Source: Anaerofilum faecale (GTDB lineage Bacteria > Bacillota > Clostridia > Oscillospirales > Ruminococcaceae). From it: a stretch of 28,610 bases of DNA. Made by a program: the position numbers and the translations under genes. Position 1 is the first letter of the stretch. Each line of letters begins with the position of its first letter. Below, one piece after another: positions 1 to 8,011 of the stretch. The notes beneath the pieces are model-generated. The model was not told where the DNA came from. It was given only the letters and a program-made list of their open reading frames with translations, and ran no database searches. The stretch covers positions 1-28,610 of the forward strand of contig DXFV01000037.1 of the NCBI GenBank assembly GCA_019114265.1, given 5' to 3'.

Positions 1-1620
1 GCCGTAGTCCTTCTCCGAGATCACGCCGTTCAGCACGGTGGAGGTGTACTGCACCAGCGCATCCTCCAGCGCCACGCCGGTCTTGTAAACGGGCTTGTCC
101 AGGAACGCGCCGTATGTATCGCCGCCGGCAGCGGTGAAGTCATTGGTGGCCACCACATATTCGGCATTCAGGTCCAGCGGCTGGCCGTTCACGGTCACAT
201 TTTTGATGCGGCTGCCGGGCTTGGCAGGAGCATAGTAGGTGCTGTTGGGGTACATCTCGCCGTTCTCATAGGGAACGGTGGTGTCGATGGTGAACTGCAC
301 GCCGGACACCTGCGGGAAAGCGCCCACTGCGGTGGGGGTGCAGAAGGTGGCGGCTTCCAGAGCCTCCAGCAGCTCGGCGCCGGTCACGGTCACGGTGGCG
401 ACCTCGTTGCCGAAGGGGAACACCGTTTTCATCGTTTTCATGCTGATATCGCCCACCGGGATGGAGGCGCGGATGCCGCCGCCGTTGGTCAGCGCCAGAT
501 CCACCTTGTCCTCGCCCAGTGCCTGGCGCGCGCTCCACAGGATGGCGTCGGCGGCGAAGTTGCCCAGGTTGGTCTCCTCGGTGCGCACGCCGGGATCGCG
601 CTCGCCGTTCAGCAGCACTTCGGTCTTGGCAAACACCTTGCCCAGCTCCTGCTCCACCTCGGCGTTCACCGCCTCGATGGCGGCCAGCACGTCGGGATCG
701 CTGCCGGTGTAGTCCAGCACGGTCTGGTCGCCCTCGGTCGTGGAGCTCAGCAGGCGCGCCGTTTCGGTGTCGGAGGCGGCGTCGTACACCACCACGCCGA
801 TGTTGTTCAGGTATTCGCCGGTGGACACCCGCAGCGTGTCGCCGTGGCTGGTGTCACCCTCCGGCAGGGTGGTGTGGCTGTGGCCGTCCACCATCAGGTC
901 GATGCCGGTCACATGGTCCAGCAGGTCCACCGAGCGGTTGGGCGCGCTCTCGGCGCTGTCGCCCAGATGGCTCAGGGCAATGATATAGTCGCAGCCCTCG
1001 GCGTTGAGCTTGTCCACCTGCTGCTGGGCCACGTCATACAGCTCCTGCCCGGCCGCAAAGGAAACGCCCTTCACCTTGTCGGGGTGCGCCTTGGTGGCGG
1101 TCTCGGGGGTGGCCAGTCCGAACACGCCCACCTTCAGGCCGCTGTCGGTGGTGAACACGATGGAGTCGCCGAACACCAGCTCGCCGCTCTCGGTGTAGGT
1201 GAGGTTGGCGGCCAGGATGGGGAATTCGGCGTCCTGCGCCAGCTTCTGCAGGTTCTCCAGGCCCCAGTCGAATTCGTGGTTGCCGGTGGCCATGGCGTCG
1301 TAGCCGGCCAGATTCATGAAGTCGATGGCGGTGCCGCCCAGGCTCAGGTTCACCAGCGGGGTGCCCTGCGAGGCGTCGCCGGCCGAAAGCAGCAGGACGT
1401 CGGCGCCGGCGGCGGTGAGGTCCTGTTTCAGCTGTGCGACGGCGGCGGTGGTGTACGCGCCCTCCAGGTCGCGGCCGTGGGTATCGTTGGTGTGGATGAC
1501 CACCAGCTTGCCCTCCAGATCGGTCAGACCCTCCGGCAGATCGGCGGCTGCCACGGGCACGGCCATCAGGACCACACCGGCAGCCAGCAGCCCGGCCATC
1601 AGACGATTGGATCTTTGCAT
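1..1620 (-). CDS. Secreted 5'-nucleotidase / cyclic phosphodiesterase, C-terminus cut by window edge
   Basis: An open frame of 540 codons runs from an ATG at 1620 to the left edge with no stop, so the C-terminus lies outside the window. The protein begins with a signal peptide (basic start, hydrophobic run, Ala-rich cleavage region near residue 26). The metallophosphatase domain is clear: HTNDTHG at 43-49, GDASQG at 81-86, GNHEFDWG at 113-120 and DGHSH at 245-249 carry the expected metal ligands. The 5'-nucleotidase C-terminal domain follows, with NGGGIR at 379-384 and FPFGN at 401-405 for nucleotide binding. Family knowledge: these exported enzymes strip phosphate from nucleotides or UDP-sugars for salvage. 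A surface anchor may exist beyond the edge. An AAGGTGG ribosome site precedes the start. The family is secure; the exact substrate (nucleotide, cyclic nucleotide or UDP-sugar) is not. Confidence 0.93.
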   Translation of the reverse strand, partial: MQRSNRLMAGLLAAGVVLMAVPVAAADLPEGLTDLEGKLVVIHTNDTHGRDLEGAYTTAAVAQLKQDLTAAGADVLLLSAGDASQGTPLVNLSLGGTAIDFMNLAGYDAMATGNHEFDWGLENLQKLAQDAEFPILAANLTYTESGELVFGDSIVFTTDSGLKVGVFGLATPETATKAHPDKVKGVSFAAGQELYDVAQQQVDKLNAEGCDYIIALSHLGDSAESAPNRSVDLLDHVTGIDLMVDGHSHTTLPEGDTSHGDTLRVSTGEYLNNIGVVVYDAASDTETARLLSSTTEGDQTVLDYTGSDPDVLAAIEAVNAEVEQELGKVFAKTEVLLNGERDPGVRTEETNLGNFAADAILWSARQALGEDKVDLALTNGGGIRASIPVGDISMKTMKTVFPFGNEVATVTVTGAELLEALEAATFCTPTAVGAFPQVSGVQFTIDTTVPYENGEMYPNSTYYAPAKPGSRIKNVTVNGQPLDLNAEYVVATNDFTAAGGDTYGAFLDKPVYKTGVALEDALVQYTSTVLNGVISEKDYG

Positions 1621-1637
1621 TGTGTTTCCACCTTTCC

Positions 1638-1653
1638 GGGCGGCTTGCCGCCC
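1638..1653 (-). other. Perfect 7-bp hairpin in the 5' leader of the nucleotidase gene
   Basis: GGGCGGC and GCCGCCC pair around a two-base centre, between the promoter and the ribosome site of the minus-strand gene. There is no T-run, so it is not a terminator. It would sit just upstream of the ribosome site in the mRNA, where it may stabilise the transcript or affect initiation. That role is inferred. Confidence 0.5.
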
Positions 1654-1668
1654 TGTTATGATATCCAA

Positions 1669-1697
1669 ATCATACCATATTCCCATACCTGTTTCAA
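1669..1697 (-). promoter_or_regulatory. Sigma-A promoter of the nucleotidase gene
   Basis: On the minus strand, TTGAAA (1697-1692) is followed after exactly 17 bp by TATGAT (1674-1669), with TGG just before the -10 as an extended element. The predicted transcript starts near 1662, about 40 nt before the ATG. Confidence 0.75.
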
Positions 1698-1736
1698 TTG
1701 GAAAGACCAACAATTTTTCACACAATTTACATGCTT

Positions 1737-1765
1737 TTGACAAAAAGATCGCTTTGTATTATAAT
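1737..1765 (+). promoter_or_regulatory. Perfect-consensus sigma-A promoter of the LtaS-like gene
   Basis: TTGACA at 1737-1742 and TATAAT at 1760-1765 match the consensus at all 12 positions with a 17-bp spacer. The start site would be near 1772, giving a leader of about 30 nt. Such a strong core usually needs a repressor or other brake; the palindrome at 1753-1770 lies directly over the -10. Confidence 0.85.
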
Positions 1766-1770
1766 ACAAA
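1753..1770 (+). promoter_or_regulatory. 18-bp perfect palindrome over the -10 box, candidate operator
   Basis: TTTGTATTATAATACAAA equals its own reverse complement and covers the -10 hexamer of the preceding promoter. Binding here would block polymerase. Part of the symmetry comes from TATAAT itself, but the outer TTTG/CAAA arms do not. The bound protein is unknown. Confidence 0.5.
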
Positions 1771-1803
1771 ATTCGGAATATAAATCGAAAAAGGGGAAAA
1801 ACA

Positions 1804-3606
1804 ATGAAACAGCAATTTCTGGCACGTCTGCCCCGTGTGCGGCGTTCCACCCTGGCGATGCTGCTGGCCGGGCCGGTGCTTGCGTTTTATCTGTCCCAGT
1901 TCATCCTGGGCGGATGGCCGTGGCAGTATGAGCTGTCGCTGGTGCTCGCCAACAGCATCTGCTACGGCGCCATCTACTATCTGCTGTGCGCGCTCACCGG
2001 CCGTACAGCGCTCAGCTTTGTGCTCATCCAGCTGATCGCCGGCATCTGGGCGGCGGCGAATCACTTTGTCTCGGTGTTCCGCGGCACGCCGGTGCTGCCC
2101 TGGGACTTCTCTGCGCTGGGAACCGCCGCTGCGGTGGCGGGCAGCTACAGCTTTGTCCCCACCTGGCAGATGCTGGCCGCGCTGCTGTTTCTGGCAGCCG
2201 AGATGGTTCTGCTGCGCCGCCGCCTGTTCACCCGCCGTCCCGCCGCGCGCTGGATGTCCCGCACCGCGGCAGTCTGTGCGGGTGTGCTGTGCGTGCTGGC
2301 AGCCCGGCCGGGCATGCTCAGCCGGCTGGACGTCAAAACCGACGTCTGGAACCCCGCCAAAGCCTACCGTGAGACCGGCGCGCTGGCCTCCTTCATCTGC
2401 AACACCGCCTTCATGCAGGTGGAGAAGCCGGAGGGATATTCCGCCGAAGCCGTACAGGAGCTGCTGGAGTCCCAGCCGGAGCTTCCGGTGGCCGGCGATC
2501 CGCCCGAGCGCCCCAACGTGATCGCGATCATGAACGAATCCTGGGCCGATTTTGAGGAGTGGGGCAACCTCTCCCTGTCGGAGAGCGTCACCGACTACAT
2601 CCGCGGGCTGGACAACGCCATCTTCGGCCACGCCTACACCTCGGTGTTCGGCGCGGGCACCAGCGCCAGCGAGTTCGAGTTCCTCACCGGCAACTCGATG
2701 GCCTTTCTGCCGTCGGGCAGCATCCCGTACCAGCAGTACATTCTGGGCCCGTCCGATTCGCTCGCCTCGCTGCTCGCGGAGCAGGGCTACCGCACGCTGG
2801 CGGTGCATCCGGGCGAGCGCACCTCCTGGCAGCGCAACCAGGCCTATCCGCGGCTCGGCTTCGACGAGTTCAAGTGCGCGGAGGACCTCGACGTCCCGGT
2901 CACCGAGGAGCACGGCTATATCAGCGACGACACCTCCTTCCGACAGATCATCTGGGAGTTCGAGCACAAAGCGCCGAATGAGCGCCTGTTTTTGTTCAAC
3001 GTCACCATCCAGAACCACGGCGCCTACACGGTGCCCGACTATCCCGCCACCGTCCAGCTCACCGACCAGCCGGGCAAATACCCGATGGCCGAGCAGTACC
3101 TCACGCTGGCCAACAAATCGGACGAGGCCTTCCGGCTGCTGGTGGACTACTTCTCGGCCCAGACCGAGCCCACCATCCTCCTGATGTTCGGCGACCATCA
3201 GCCGTCGGTGGAGCAGGAGTTCCTGGACATGGCCTACGGCGTCACCCAGGACGGGATGACGATGGAGCAGTATATGGGCAAATTCCGGGTGCCGTTCGTC
3301 ATCTGGGCGAACTATCCGCTGCCGCAGGACGAGCTGAACGACACCAGCCTGAATTTCCTGTCGCAGTACCTGCTGCAGTACGCCGGGCTTCCGGCCGCGC
3401 CCTACACCCGGTATCTGCACCAGCTGCAAACGCAGCTGCCCGCCCTCACCTTTGTGGGCTACACCGATGCCGCCGGCAACGCGTACAGCCATCTGGAAAC
3501 CAACGGCTATACCCGGCTGATCCGGCAGTACCAGATGGTGCAGTACAACAACCTGTTCGGCAGCAGCGAGCGCCAGAGCGAGCTGTTCGCGCTGTCAGCG
3601 TCCTGA
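1804..3606 (+). CDS. LTA synthase family membrane sulfatase-fold protein (phosphoglycerol transferase-like)
   Basis: 600 residues. Five N-terminal membrane segments (about 15-37, 43-64, 68-90, 120-138, 152-168) are followed by an extracellular catalytic domain from about 235. The LtaS active-site pattern is intact: E245 in MNESW, the nucleophile T286 in AGTSAS, H405 in TIQNHG, and D464/H465 in FGDHQP. LtaS-family enzymes move glycerol phosphate from phosphatidylglycerol onto a growing polymer or glycolipid outside the cell. Spacing between these residues is close to that in LtaS (255, 300, 416, 475/476), so it should be active. The acceptor could be lipoteichoic acid, a glycan or a periplasmic glucan. 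An AAGGGG ribosome site precedes the ATG. It stands alone, with its own consensus promoter and a terminator just after the stop. Confidence 0.9.
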   Translation: MKQQFLARLPRVRRSTLAMLLAGPVLAFYLSQFILGGWPWQYELSLVLANSICYGAIYYLLCALTGRTALSFVLIQLIAGIWAAANHFVSVFRGTPVLPWDFSALGTAAAVAGSYSFVPTWQMLAALLFLAAEMVLLRRRLFTRRPAARWMSRTAAVCAGVLCVLAARPGMLSRLDVKTDVWNPAKAYRETGALASFICNTAFMQVEKPEGYSAEAVQELLESQPELPVAGDPPERPNVIAIMNESWADFEEWGNLSLSESVTDYIRGLDNAIFGHAYTSVFGAGTSASEFEFLTGNSMAFLPSGSIPYQQYILGPSDSLASLLAEQGYRTLAVHPGERTSWQRNQAYPRLGFDEFKCAEDLDVPVTEEHGYISDDTSFRQIIWEFEHKAPNERLFLFNVTIQNHGAYTVPDYPATVQLTDQPGKYPMAEQYLTLANKSDEAFRLLVDYFSAQTEPTILLMFGDHQPSVEQEFLDMAYGVTQDGMTMEQYMGKFRVPFVIWANYPLPQDELNDTSLNFLSQYLLQYAGLPAAPYTRYLHQLQTQLPALTFVGYTDAAGNAYSHLETNGYTRLIRQYQMVQYNNLFGSSERQSELFALSAS

Positions 3607-3620
3607 TCTGCAAAACCAAA

Positions 3621-3665
3621 AAGCTCTGCCGCCCGGCACACACCGGCGGCAGAGCCTTTTTTGTT
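3621..3665 (+). terminator. Rho-independent terminator between convergent genes, probably bidirectional
   Basis: GCTCTGCCGCC (3623-3633) pairs perfectly with GGCGGCAGAGC (3645-3655), followed by a T-run. The 5' flank is A-rich, which gives T-rich sequence on the minus strand, so it can also stop the M56 transcript coming from the right. Confidence 0.85.
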
Positions 3666-3667
3666 TG

Positions 3668-5419
3668 TCACAGCGAAAGCTGGCGGTCGGTGATCGCGCG
3701 GAGCATGTAGTAGCCGCGTCCCGGCTCGCCGTTCATTGCGAGGTTTCGGTAGTGGTCGAACCAGTCCTGCCCGGTGGCGTACAGGGCATCGTCCTCGATT
3801 TCCAGGATCTCGCGGCAGGCGATCGACAGAAGATGTCCTTCCAGCCCGTCCTGCCCGCCGCCCAGGAATCTCTCAAAGCAGTACAGCAGGGCGCTTTCGC
3901 CATACGACACCATGCGGTCGTAGGCTTCCTGGTGCTCCTTGATGTAGTCGCCCGGCGCGGAGGAATAGGCGGGGGAGGAGGCGATCTCCTCCACCAGGGC
4001 GTCCATCTCGGCGAGGAATTCCGCCTCCTGCCCGGCGGCCGTTTCCACCCGGCGGTCGATGCGGCCCAGCAGGGCGTCCAGCCGATCGGCCGTGCCGCTC
4101 TCGCTCCACAGGTCAACGCCCACGACCGTCTCCGCGTTTTCCCGGGAAAAGGAGAGCAGGAGCGGTTCTTCGCCGCCGTCGTTCAGCACAAAGCGCACCT
4201 GCCGCAGATTGTGCACCAGCGCAAACAGGGTGCAGGCGCTCTTGTTCAGCTGCTGTACCGTCTCGTGTTCCCGGGCGAAATAGTACATGGTCGGCTGCGC
4301 AGGAGTTTTGAATTCCAGGTCGATATAGAACGGCTCCTGCCTGTCCTGGAAGGAAAATTCCTGAAGTACAAAGCCTTCGGGGAACTGCAGTTCGGCCAGG
4401 ATCCCCTCGATCGCCGCGGTGTTGCCGGTGTATTGCGTGCGGCAGGAATACAGCGTTTCGGCGTTGGGATGGTCGTAGACGATCGCCGCCTGGGGCACCG
4501 TCAAAAACCCCAGCGCCACCGCGCTGCACACGAGCACCGCCGCCGCGCTCACCCACAGAGCGGGCTTTTTGCTGCGCAGCACCGCCTTCACGCGGGTTTT
4601 CACATCGCGTTCGCCGAACGCCAGCGGGGCCATCGGCAGGCGCCGGCCGGTGCTGCATGCCAGCAGCGCATGGGCGTAGCAGCGCTTTTCCTCCAGGCTC
4701 ATCTCCCGGGCGGTGCGCTCGTCGCAGGCGAGCTCCAGATCCCGGCAGAACAGGAGGTACGCCAGCCACAAGAGCGGCTGAAACCAGTACACCGCCAGCA
4801 GCACAAAGCCCAGCATCTTCCACCAGTGGTCTTTGTGGCGCAGATGTGCGAATTCATGCGCCAGCACACAGTCCCGCTCCGCACCGCCGAGATGGGAAGG
4901 CAGATAGATGCGCGGGCGCAGCAGGCCGAACAGGAACGGCGTGCCGATCTCGTCGCTGACCCACACCGGTTCTTCCAGCACGGCGGCGGTGCGCAGCTTC
5001 CAGCGCAGCCGCAGGCTGCTCACCAGGACGTATCCCAGCAGCACCGCGACCCCGGCCAGCCAGATCCAGGCCAGACGCTCCATCCAGATCGCGCCGGTGT
5101 TGGCGGGGACGGTCACGCCCTCATAATAGCGGTCGGCCAGATATTCGTTCACCCGCCCGTCCACGGCGGGGATGCCGGATTCCACCCTGAACGAAGGCCC
5201 CGACAGGACCAGGTCGGGCAGCACCTGCGGGCTGGGCAGCAGGCTGAAAACACTCTGGATGGAAAAGGGGAACACCAGCCGCAGCGCCACCAGCGCCCAC
5301 AGCCCGCACCGCGCAGACTTGGGCAGACGGCGCAGCACGGCGCGCAGGAGCACCACCGCCAGCACCATCCAGCCGGCCATCGCCGCGAGGTTCACCGCGG
5401 TCAGAAACAGGGAAGCCAT
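3668..5419 (-). CDS. M56 (BlaR1/MecR1-type) membrane metallopeptidase with a non-penicillin-binding sensor tail
   Basis: 583 residues. Membrane segments lie near 3-29, 39-60, 113-137 and 288-307. The cytoplasmic zinc protease has HEFAH at 188-192 and the third ligand region ELACDE at 229-234, both typical of peptidase family M56. In BlaR1 a ligand outside the cell activates this protease, which inactivates the partner BlaI repressor. The gene lies 4 bp downstream of a BlaI homologue, so the pair is complete. The extracellular part (about 310-583) is not a penicillin-binding domain: I see no SxxK followed by KTG. The signal sensed is therefore probably not a classical beta-lactam acylation. 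The ribosome site is GGAGGAG. Family certain, ligand unknown. Confidence 0.9.
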   Translation of the reverse strand: MASLFLTAVNLAAMAGWMVLAVVLLRAVLRRLPKSARCGLWALVALRLVFPFSIQSVFSLLPSPQVLPDLVLSGPSFRVESGIPAVDGRVNEYLADRYYEGVTVPANTGAIWMERLAWIWLAGVAVLLGYVLVSSLRLRWKLRTAAVLEEPVWVSDEIGTPFLFGLLRPRIYLPSHLGGAERDCVLAHEFAHLRHKDHWWKMLGFVLLAVYWFQPLLWLAYLLFCRDLELACDERTAREMSLEEKRCYAHALLACSTGRRLPMAPLAFGERDVKTRVKAVLRSKKPALWVSAAAVLVCSAVALGFLTVPQAAIVYDHPNAETLYSCRTQYTGNTAAIEGILAELQFPEGFVLQEFSFQDRQEPFYIDLEFKTPAQPTMYYFAREHETVQQLNKSACTLFALVHNLRQVRFVLNDGGEEPLLLSFSRENAETVVGVDLWSESGTADRLDALLGRIDRRVETAAGQEAEFLAEMDALVEEIASSPAYSSAPGDYIKEHQEAYDRMVSYGESALLYCFERFLGGGQDGLEGHLLSIACREILEIEDDALYATGQDWFDHYRNLAMNGEPGRGYYMLRAITDRQLSL

Positions 5420-5423
5420 CTCG

Positions 5424-5786
5424 TCACTCCTCCTTGTAGGTGTCGATCATGCGGCGGATCTCGTCGATCTCCCTGTCCGACAGCGACCGCCGCCGGGAAA
5501 AGGCGGCGATAAAGGCGGGCAGCGAGCCGCCGAACGCCTCGTCCACCAGCTCCTCCCCCTGCCGGGCGTAAAAGTCGGAGCGGGAGATGACCGATGTCAC
5601 GATTCCCTTCACATTCTGAAAAATGCCGCGTTCACACAATTTGCGCAGCACGTTGTAGGTGGTGGGCTTTTTCCAGTACAGTTCCCGCTGGCACAGCTTC
5701 ACCAGCTCGCCCGAGGGGATGGGCTCGTTTTCCCAGATCAGATCGGCAAAGCGGCTCTCCACCGCGCCCAGTTTTCGTTCTGCCAT
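5424..5786 (-). CDS. BlaI/MecI/CopY-family winged-helix repressor
   Basis: 120 residues, the usual length. The N-terminal winged helix shows the family pattern: a short helix with ESRFADLIWE, then SGELVKLC, then the recognition region with KKPTTYNVLRKLCERG at about 39-54. The C-terminal part, with acidic and Arg residues, is the dimerisation helix region in this family. BlaI proteins bind dyads at their own promoter as dimers and are cleaved when the partner protease is activated. Here the M56 partner follows after 4 bp, and a GTTTAT/ATAAAC dyad overlaps the promoter upstream, so autorepression is likely. The ribosome site AAAGGAGG is well placed. Targets elsewhere in the genome cannot be judged from this window. 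Confidence 0.9.
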   Translation of the reverse strand: MAERKLGAVESRFADLIWENEPIPSGELVKLCQRELYWKKPTTYNVLRKLCERGIFQNVKGIVTSVISRSDFYARQGEELVDEAFGGSLPAFIAAFSRRRSLSDREIDEIRRMIDTYKEE

Positions 5787-5828
5787 ACGATCGGCCTCCT
5801 TTGTGTTTGTGTCTGTGACCCTGAGATT

Positions 5829-5857
5829 AGTTTATCGTGAATAAACCACCTTGTCAA
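5829..5857 (-). promoter_or_regulatory. BlaI/M56 operon promoter with overlapping operator dyad
   Basis: On the minus strand TTGACA (5857-5852) and TAAACT (5834-5829) are 17 bp apart. An inverted repeat GTTTAT-N5-ATAAAC (5830-5846) covers the -10 and spacer, exactly where a BlaI dimer would block transcription. The assignment to BlaI is inferred from position. Confidence 0.7.
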
Positions 5858-5893
5858 GGCCGGACAGCACCGGGAAACGGCCGTCGTGCCACA

Positions 5894-5940
5894 GAAAAAA
5901 CGCCCTGTTTTTGTGCGGAGTGCACAAAACAGGGCGTTTG
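5894..5940 (-). terminator. Terminator of the helicase-loader operon
   Basis: CGCCCTGTTTT and AAAACAGGGCG arms (5901-5936) form a long hairpin; reading leftwards it is followed by a run of six T. It ends the transcript that contains the two loader genes to its right. Confidence 0.85.
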
Positions 5941-5946
5941 GCAGAT

Positions 5947-6912
5947 TCATTTTTCCCGCCGGCGCTGGTCGGTGCCGTAGAAGTCCAGCACCTCGCAGCT
6001 GCCCAGCAGGCGGCTGGCGGTCTTTTCAGTATACCGTGCGCGCAGCACGTCCTCCTTCTGGATATTGGTGGTGTAGATGGTGGGCAGACGGCGCAGCATG
6101 CGGGTGTTCACCAGCTCATACAGCGCGCTGACGGTGTAGTTCGTGACGAACTCGGTGCCCAGATCGTCCAGCACCAGCAGCTCCGCCTCCTGCACGACGC
6201 GGGAAAGGTCGCTTTCGGGGGCGTATTTTTCCCGCTCCATCTGGTCGAAAAAGGTGCGGGCGGTCAGGTAGATCACGTCGGCGCCCCGTTCCAGCACCTC
6301 GCCTGCGATCGCAAGCGCCAGATGGGTCTTGCCCAGGCCGGCGGTCCCGGTCATCAAAAGGCTGGGGTTGCGGGTGGAAAACCGCCGGGCGTAGTCCTTG
6401 CAGTAGTTCAGGATCTCGGCCATGTTCTCGCGCGGGTTGCAGTTGTATTCCGGCACAAAGCGGTCGGGGTAGCGGTCCAGCTCGAAGGTGTCGAACCGGC
6501 TCAGCTCCAGCGCCGAGATGCGGCTCAGTTCCCGGCGGCGCAGCGCGCGCGCCTCCAGATGGACGCACCGACAGGTCTTGCCCTCGTATTCGCCCTTGTC
6601 TTTGCAGAGCGGGCAGGTGTAGGCGGGCTGCAGATCGCCGGGGCGGATACCGGCCTGGGAAAGCGCCTGTTCCAGCTGGGCGCGCACCTGGGCGGCGGCG
6701 TCCTGCGCGGCTTTGGCCTCGTCGGGGCCGCCCACCAGACGGGCGCGCCCGGCCGCCGCTTCGGCAAGGGCCTGCCGGCGCAGCAGGGCGTCCAGGCCGG
6801 GGATCTCCTCTCTGGCCCGCTCCATCGTCCGGGTGGCCAGCGTCACCGCCTTCTGGCGGCGGCTCTGCACCTGGCGCAGTGCCTGTGCATACAGCTGCTG
6901 ACGGGTCTGCAT
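5947..6912 (-). CDS. DnaI/DnaC-like AAA+ helicase loader ATPase
   Basis: 321 residues. A helical N-terminal region leads into a small zinc site (C100, C103, C114, C116), as in DnaI-type loaders. The AAA+ domain then shows Walker A GTAGLGKT at 189-196 and Walker B LLVLDD ending at D249/D250, with a later TTNIQ sensor-1 region and an Arg-rich end. DnaI/DnaC proteins place the replicative helicase on DNA at origins and restart sites. The preceding gene, 3 bp upstream, is a DnaD-domain protein, the same pairing as dnaB-dnaI in Bacillus. The ribosome site GGAGGA lies inside the end of that gene, so translation is coupled. The host chromosomal copy is more likely than a phage copy because no phage genes surround it. 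An IstB-type transposition ATPase is less likely given the zinc site and the DnaD neighbour. Confidence 0.9.
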   Translation of the reverse strand: MQTRQQLYAQALRQVQSRRQKAVTLATRTMERAREEIPGLDALLRRQALAEAAAGRARLVGGPDEAKAAQDAAAQVRAQLEQALSQAGIRPGDLQPAYTCPLCKDKGEYEGKTCRCVHLEARALRRRELSRISALELSRFDTFELDRYPDRFVPEYNCNPRENMAEILNYCKDYARRFSTRNPSLLMTGTAGLGKTHLALAIAGEVLERGADVIYLTARTFFDQMEREKYAPESDLSRVVQEAELLVLDDLGTEFVTNYTVSALYELVNTRMLRRLPTIYTTNIQKEDVLRARYTEKTASRLLGSCEVLDFYGTDQRRREK

Positions 6913-6915
6913 GGC

Positions 6916-7827
6916 TTATTCCTCCTCCACCATAAATTTCAGCGGTTTTCTGCGCGCGATGCGCTCGCTGCCGACAGCCGAGACCGGGGCGGCAGGCGCC
7001 GCGTGCTGCACATTGCTGCCGGACACCGCCGCAGCCGCCTGCACATCCCGCACCGTCCGCCAGCCTTTGCCGTACCAGCTTTTCAGGATACCGTTCACAT
7101 ACCGCACACTGTTCTGTTCGCCGGCGTAGAGAACCGCCTCCGCGATCATGGCGGTGTCGTAGCCGAACTCCTCGAACCACCTGGCGATGATTCGCCGTTC
7201 GGCGGCCGGGAAGGTGCTGTTGGCGCGTCCCAGCAGCTCGGCCACCTGCTGTTCGCGCTGGCGGCGGATCTCCAGCTGCTGCAGATACCGCTCGGCGTCG
7301 GCGCCGGTCACGATGCCGGCCTCCCGCCAGCGCAGCACCATCCGCTCCACATACCGGCCGCTGCGATGCCCCTCGGAGGCCGCGTGGGCGGCGGCGAGCA
7401 GGATGGTGTCCACCGGGATGCCGTCGCTGCGGTAGAGGCTCACCAGGATGTTGGTGTCTGTCTGGGTCACCACGCCGCCGAACAGGTTCTGGCATTCGTG
7501 CAGCAGCGCCGCGATCTGGGGATCGGTGCAGCTGGCGGCGGCCACCTCGGCGGTGGTCAGGCGGGGCGGGCGCACCTCCACCGGCTCGGCGGCTTCGGGC
7601 GTGCGCTCCAGCAGTCCCGCGCCATACCAGAAATCCAGCGCGCGCTGGGCCGCAGCCGTGCTTTTCAGGCGCAGCGCGTGGGCGATGTCGGCCGGGTCGG
7701 TGCTGCGGGTGGACAGGATGTATAAAGCGGTGCGGATCAGGTTTTCATCCCCGCGCTGCAGCTGGTTCAGCACCAGTTGCGGAACGGCAAGGCTGTCGCC
7801 GGACAGCCGGGCAAGCTGATAGGTCAT
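6916..7827 (-). CDS. DnaD-domain replication initiation protein (DnaB/DnaD-like helicase co-loader)
   Basis: 303 residues from the ATG at 7827, chosen because AAAGGAG lies 7 bp upstream; longer in-frame starts further up have no ribosome site and would run through the promoter. The N-terminal 85 residues resemble a winged helix (RTALYILSTRSTDPADIAHALRL region shows the helix-turn-helix spacing). Two DnaD-like repeats follow at about 102-187 and 195-265; the second carries the family's YxxxIxxxW signature at Y243, I247, W251. In Firmicutes such proteins help load the replicative helicase at oriC and stalled forks together with the DnaI-like ATPase, which is the next gene in the operon. A Thr/Ala-rich tail and a basic end follow. 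Function by family is well supported. Confidence 0.88.
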   Translation of the reverse strand: MTYQLARLSGDSLAVPQLVLNQLQRGDENLIRTALYILSTRSTDPADIAHALRLKSTAAAQRALDFWYGAGLLERTPEAAEPVEVRPPRLTTAEVAAASCTDPQIAALLHECQNLFGGVVTQTDTNILVSLYRSDGIPVDTILLAAAHAASEGHRSGRYVERMVLRWREAGIVTGADAERYLQQLEIRRQREQQVAELLGRANSTFPAAERRIIARWFEEFGYDTAMIAEAVLYAGEQNSVRYVNGILKSWYGKGWRTVRDVQAAAAVSGSNVQHAAPAAPVSAVGSERIARRKPLKFMVEEE

Positions 7828-7869
7828 GAACGGCTCCTTTGTGCATAAACAGGCAATGTTGTATCCCCT

Positions 7870-7878
7870 ATTATAGCA
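7870..7878 (-). promoter_or_regulatory. Extended -10 promoter of the DnaD/DnaI-like operon
   Basis: Reading leftwards, TGC-TATAAT gives a perfect -10 with an extended TGn element. The -35 position is only T-rich, so the promoter probably relies on the extended -10. The transcript would start near 7863. Confidence 0.65.
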
Positions 7879-7968
7879 TATCGCGCGCGCAAAAAAAAGC
7901 GGCGCGGATTGAAAGAATCTGTGTATGCAAAGCGTTATTCTTTTGAAACTGTTTTTGTCGAGAAAACG

Positions 7969-7977
7969 TGGTACAAT
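7969..7977 (+). promoter_or_regulatory. Extended -10 promoter of the PIG-L operon
   Basis: TGG-TACAAT gives an extended -10 about 35 bp before the chosen start codon. No convincing -35 is seen. It lies back to back with the promoter of the helicase-loader operon. Confidence 0.55.
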
Positions 7978-8011
7978 CAAAGAACAACAACCGATATACG
8001 GGGGGATGAAG

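Noticed and set aside
1753..1770. The LtaS-promoter palindrome as a copy of the GntR operator
   Set aside because: Half-sites are alike but abut, while the GntR dyads have a 6-bp centre, and TATAAT itself accounts for much of the similarity.
1759..7725. Very long open frames opposite the LtaS-like, M56 and helicase-loader genes
   Set aside because: They lie antisense to genes with clear domains, have no ribosome sites or motifs, and arise from the high GC content of third codon positions.
7925..8011. Longer N-terminus for the PIG-L protein starting at 7925
   Set aside because: That start lies upstream of the predicted -10 box, has no ribosome site, and would bury the signal peptide.
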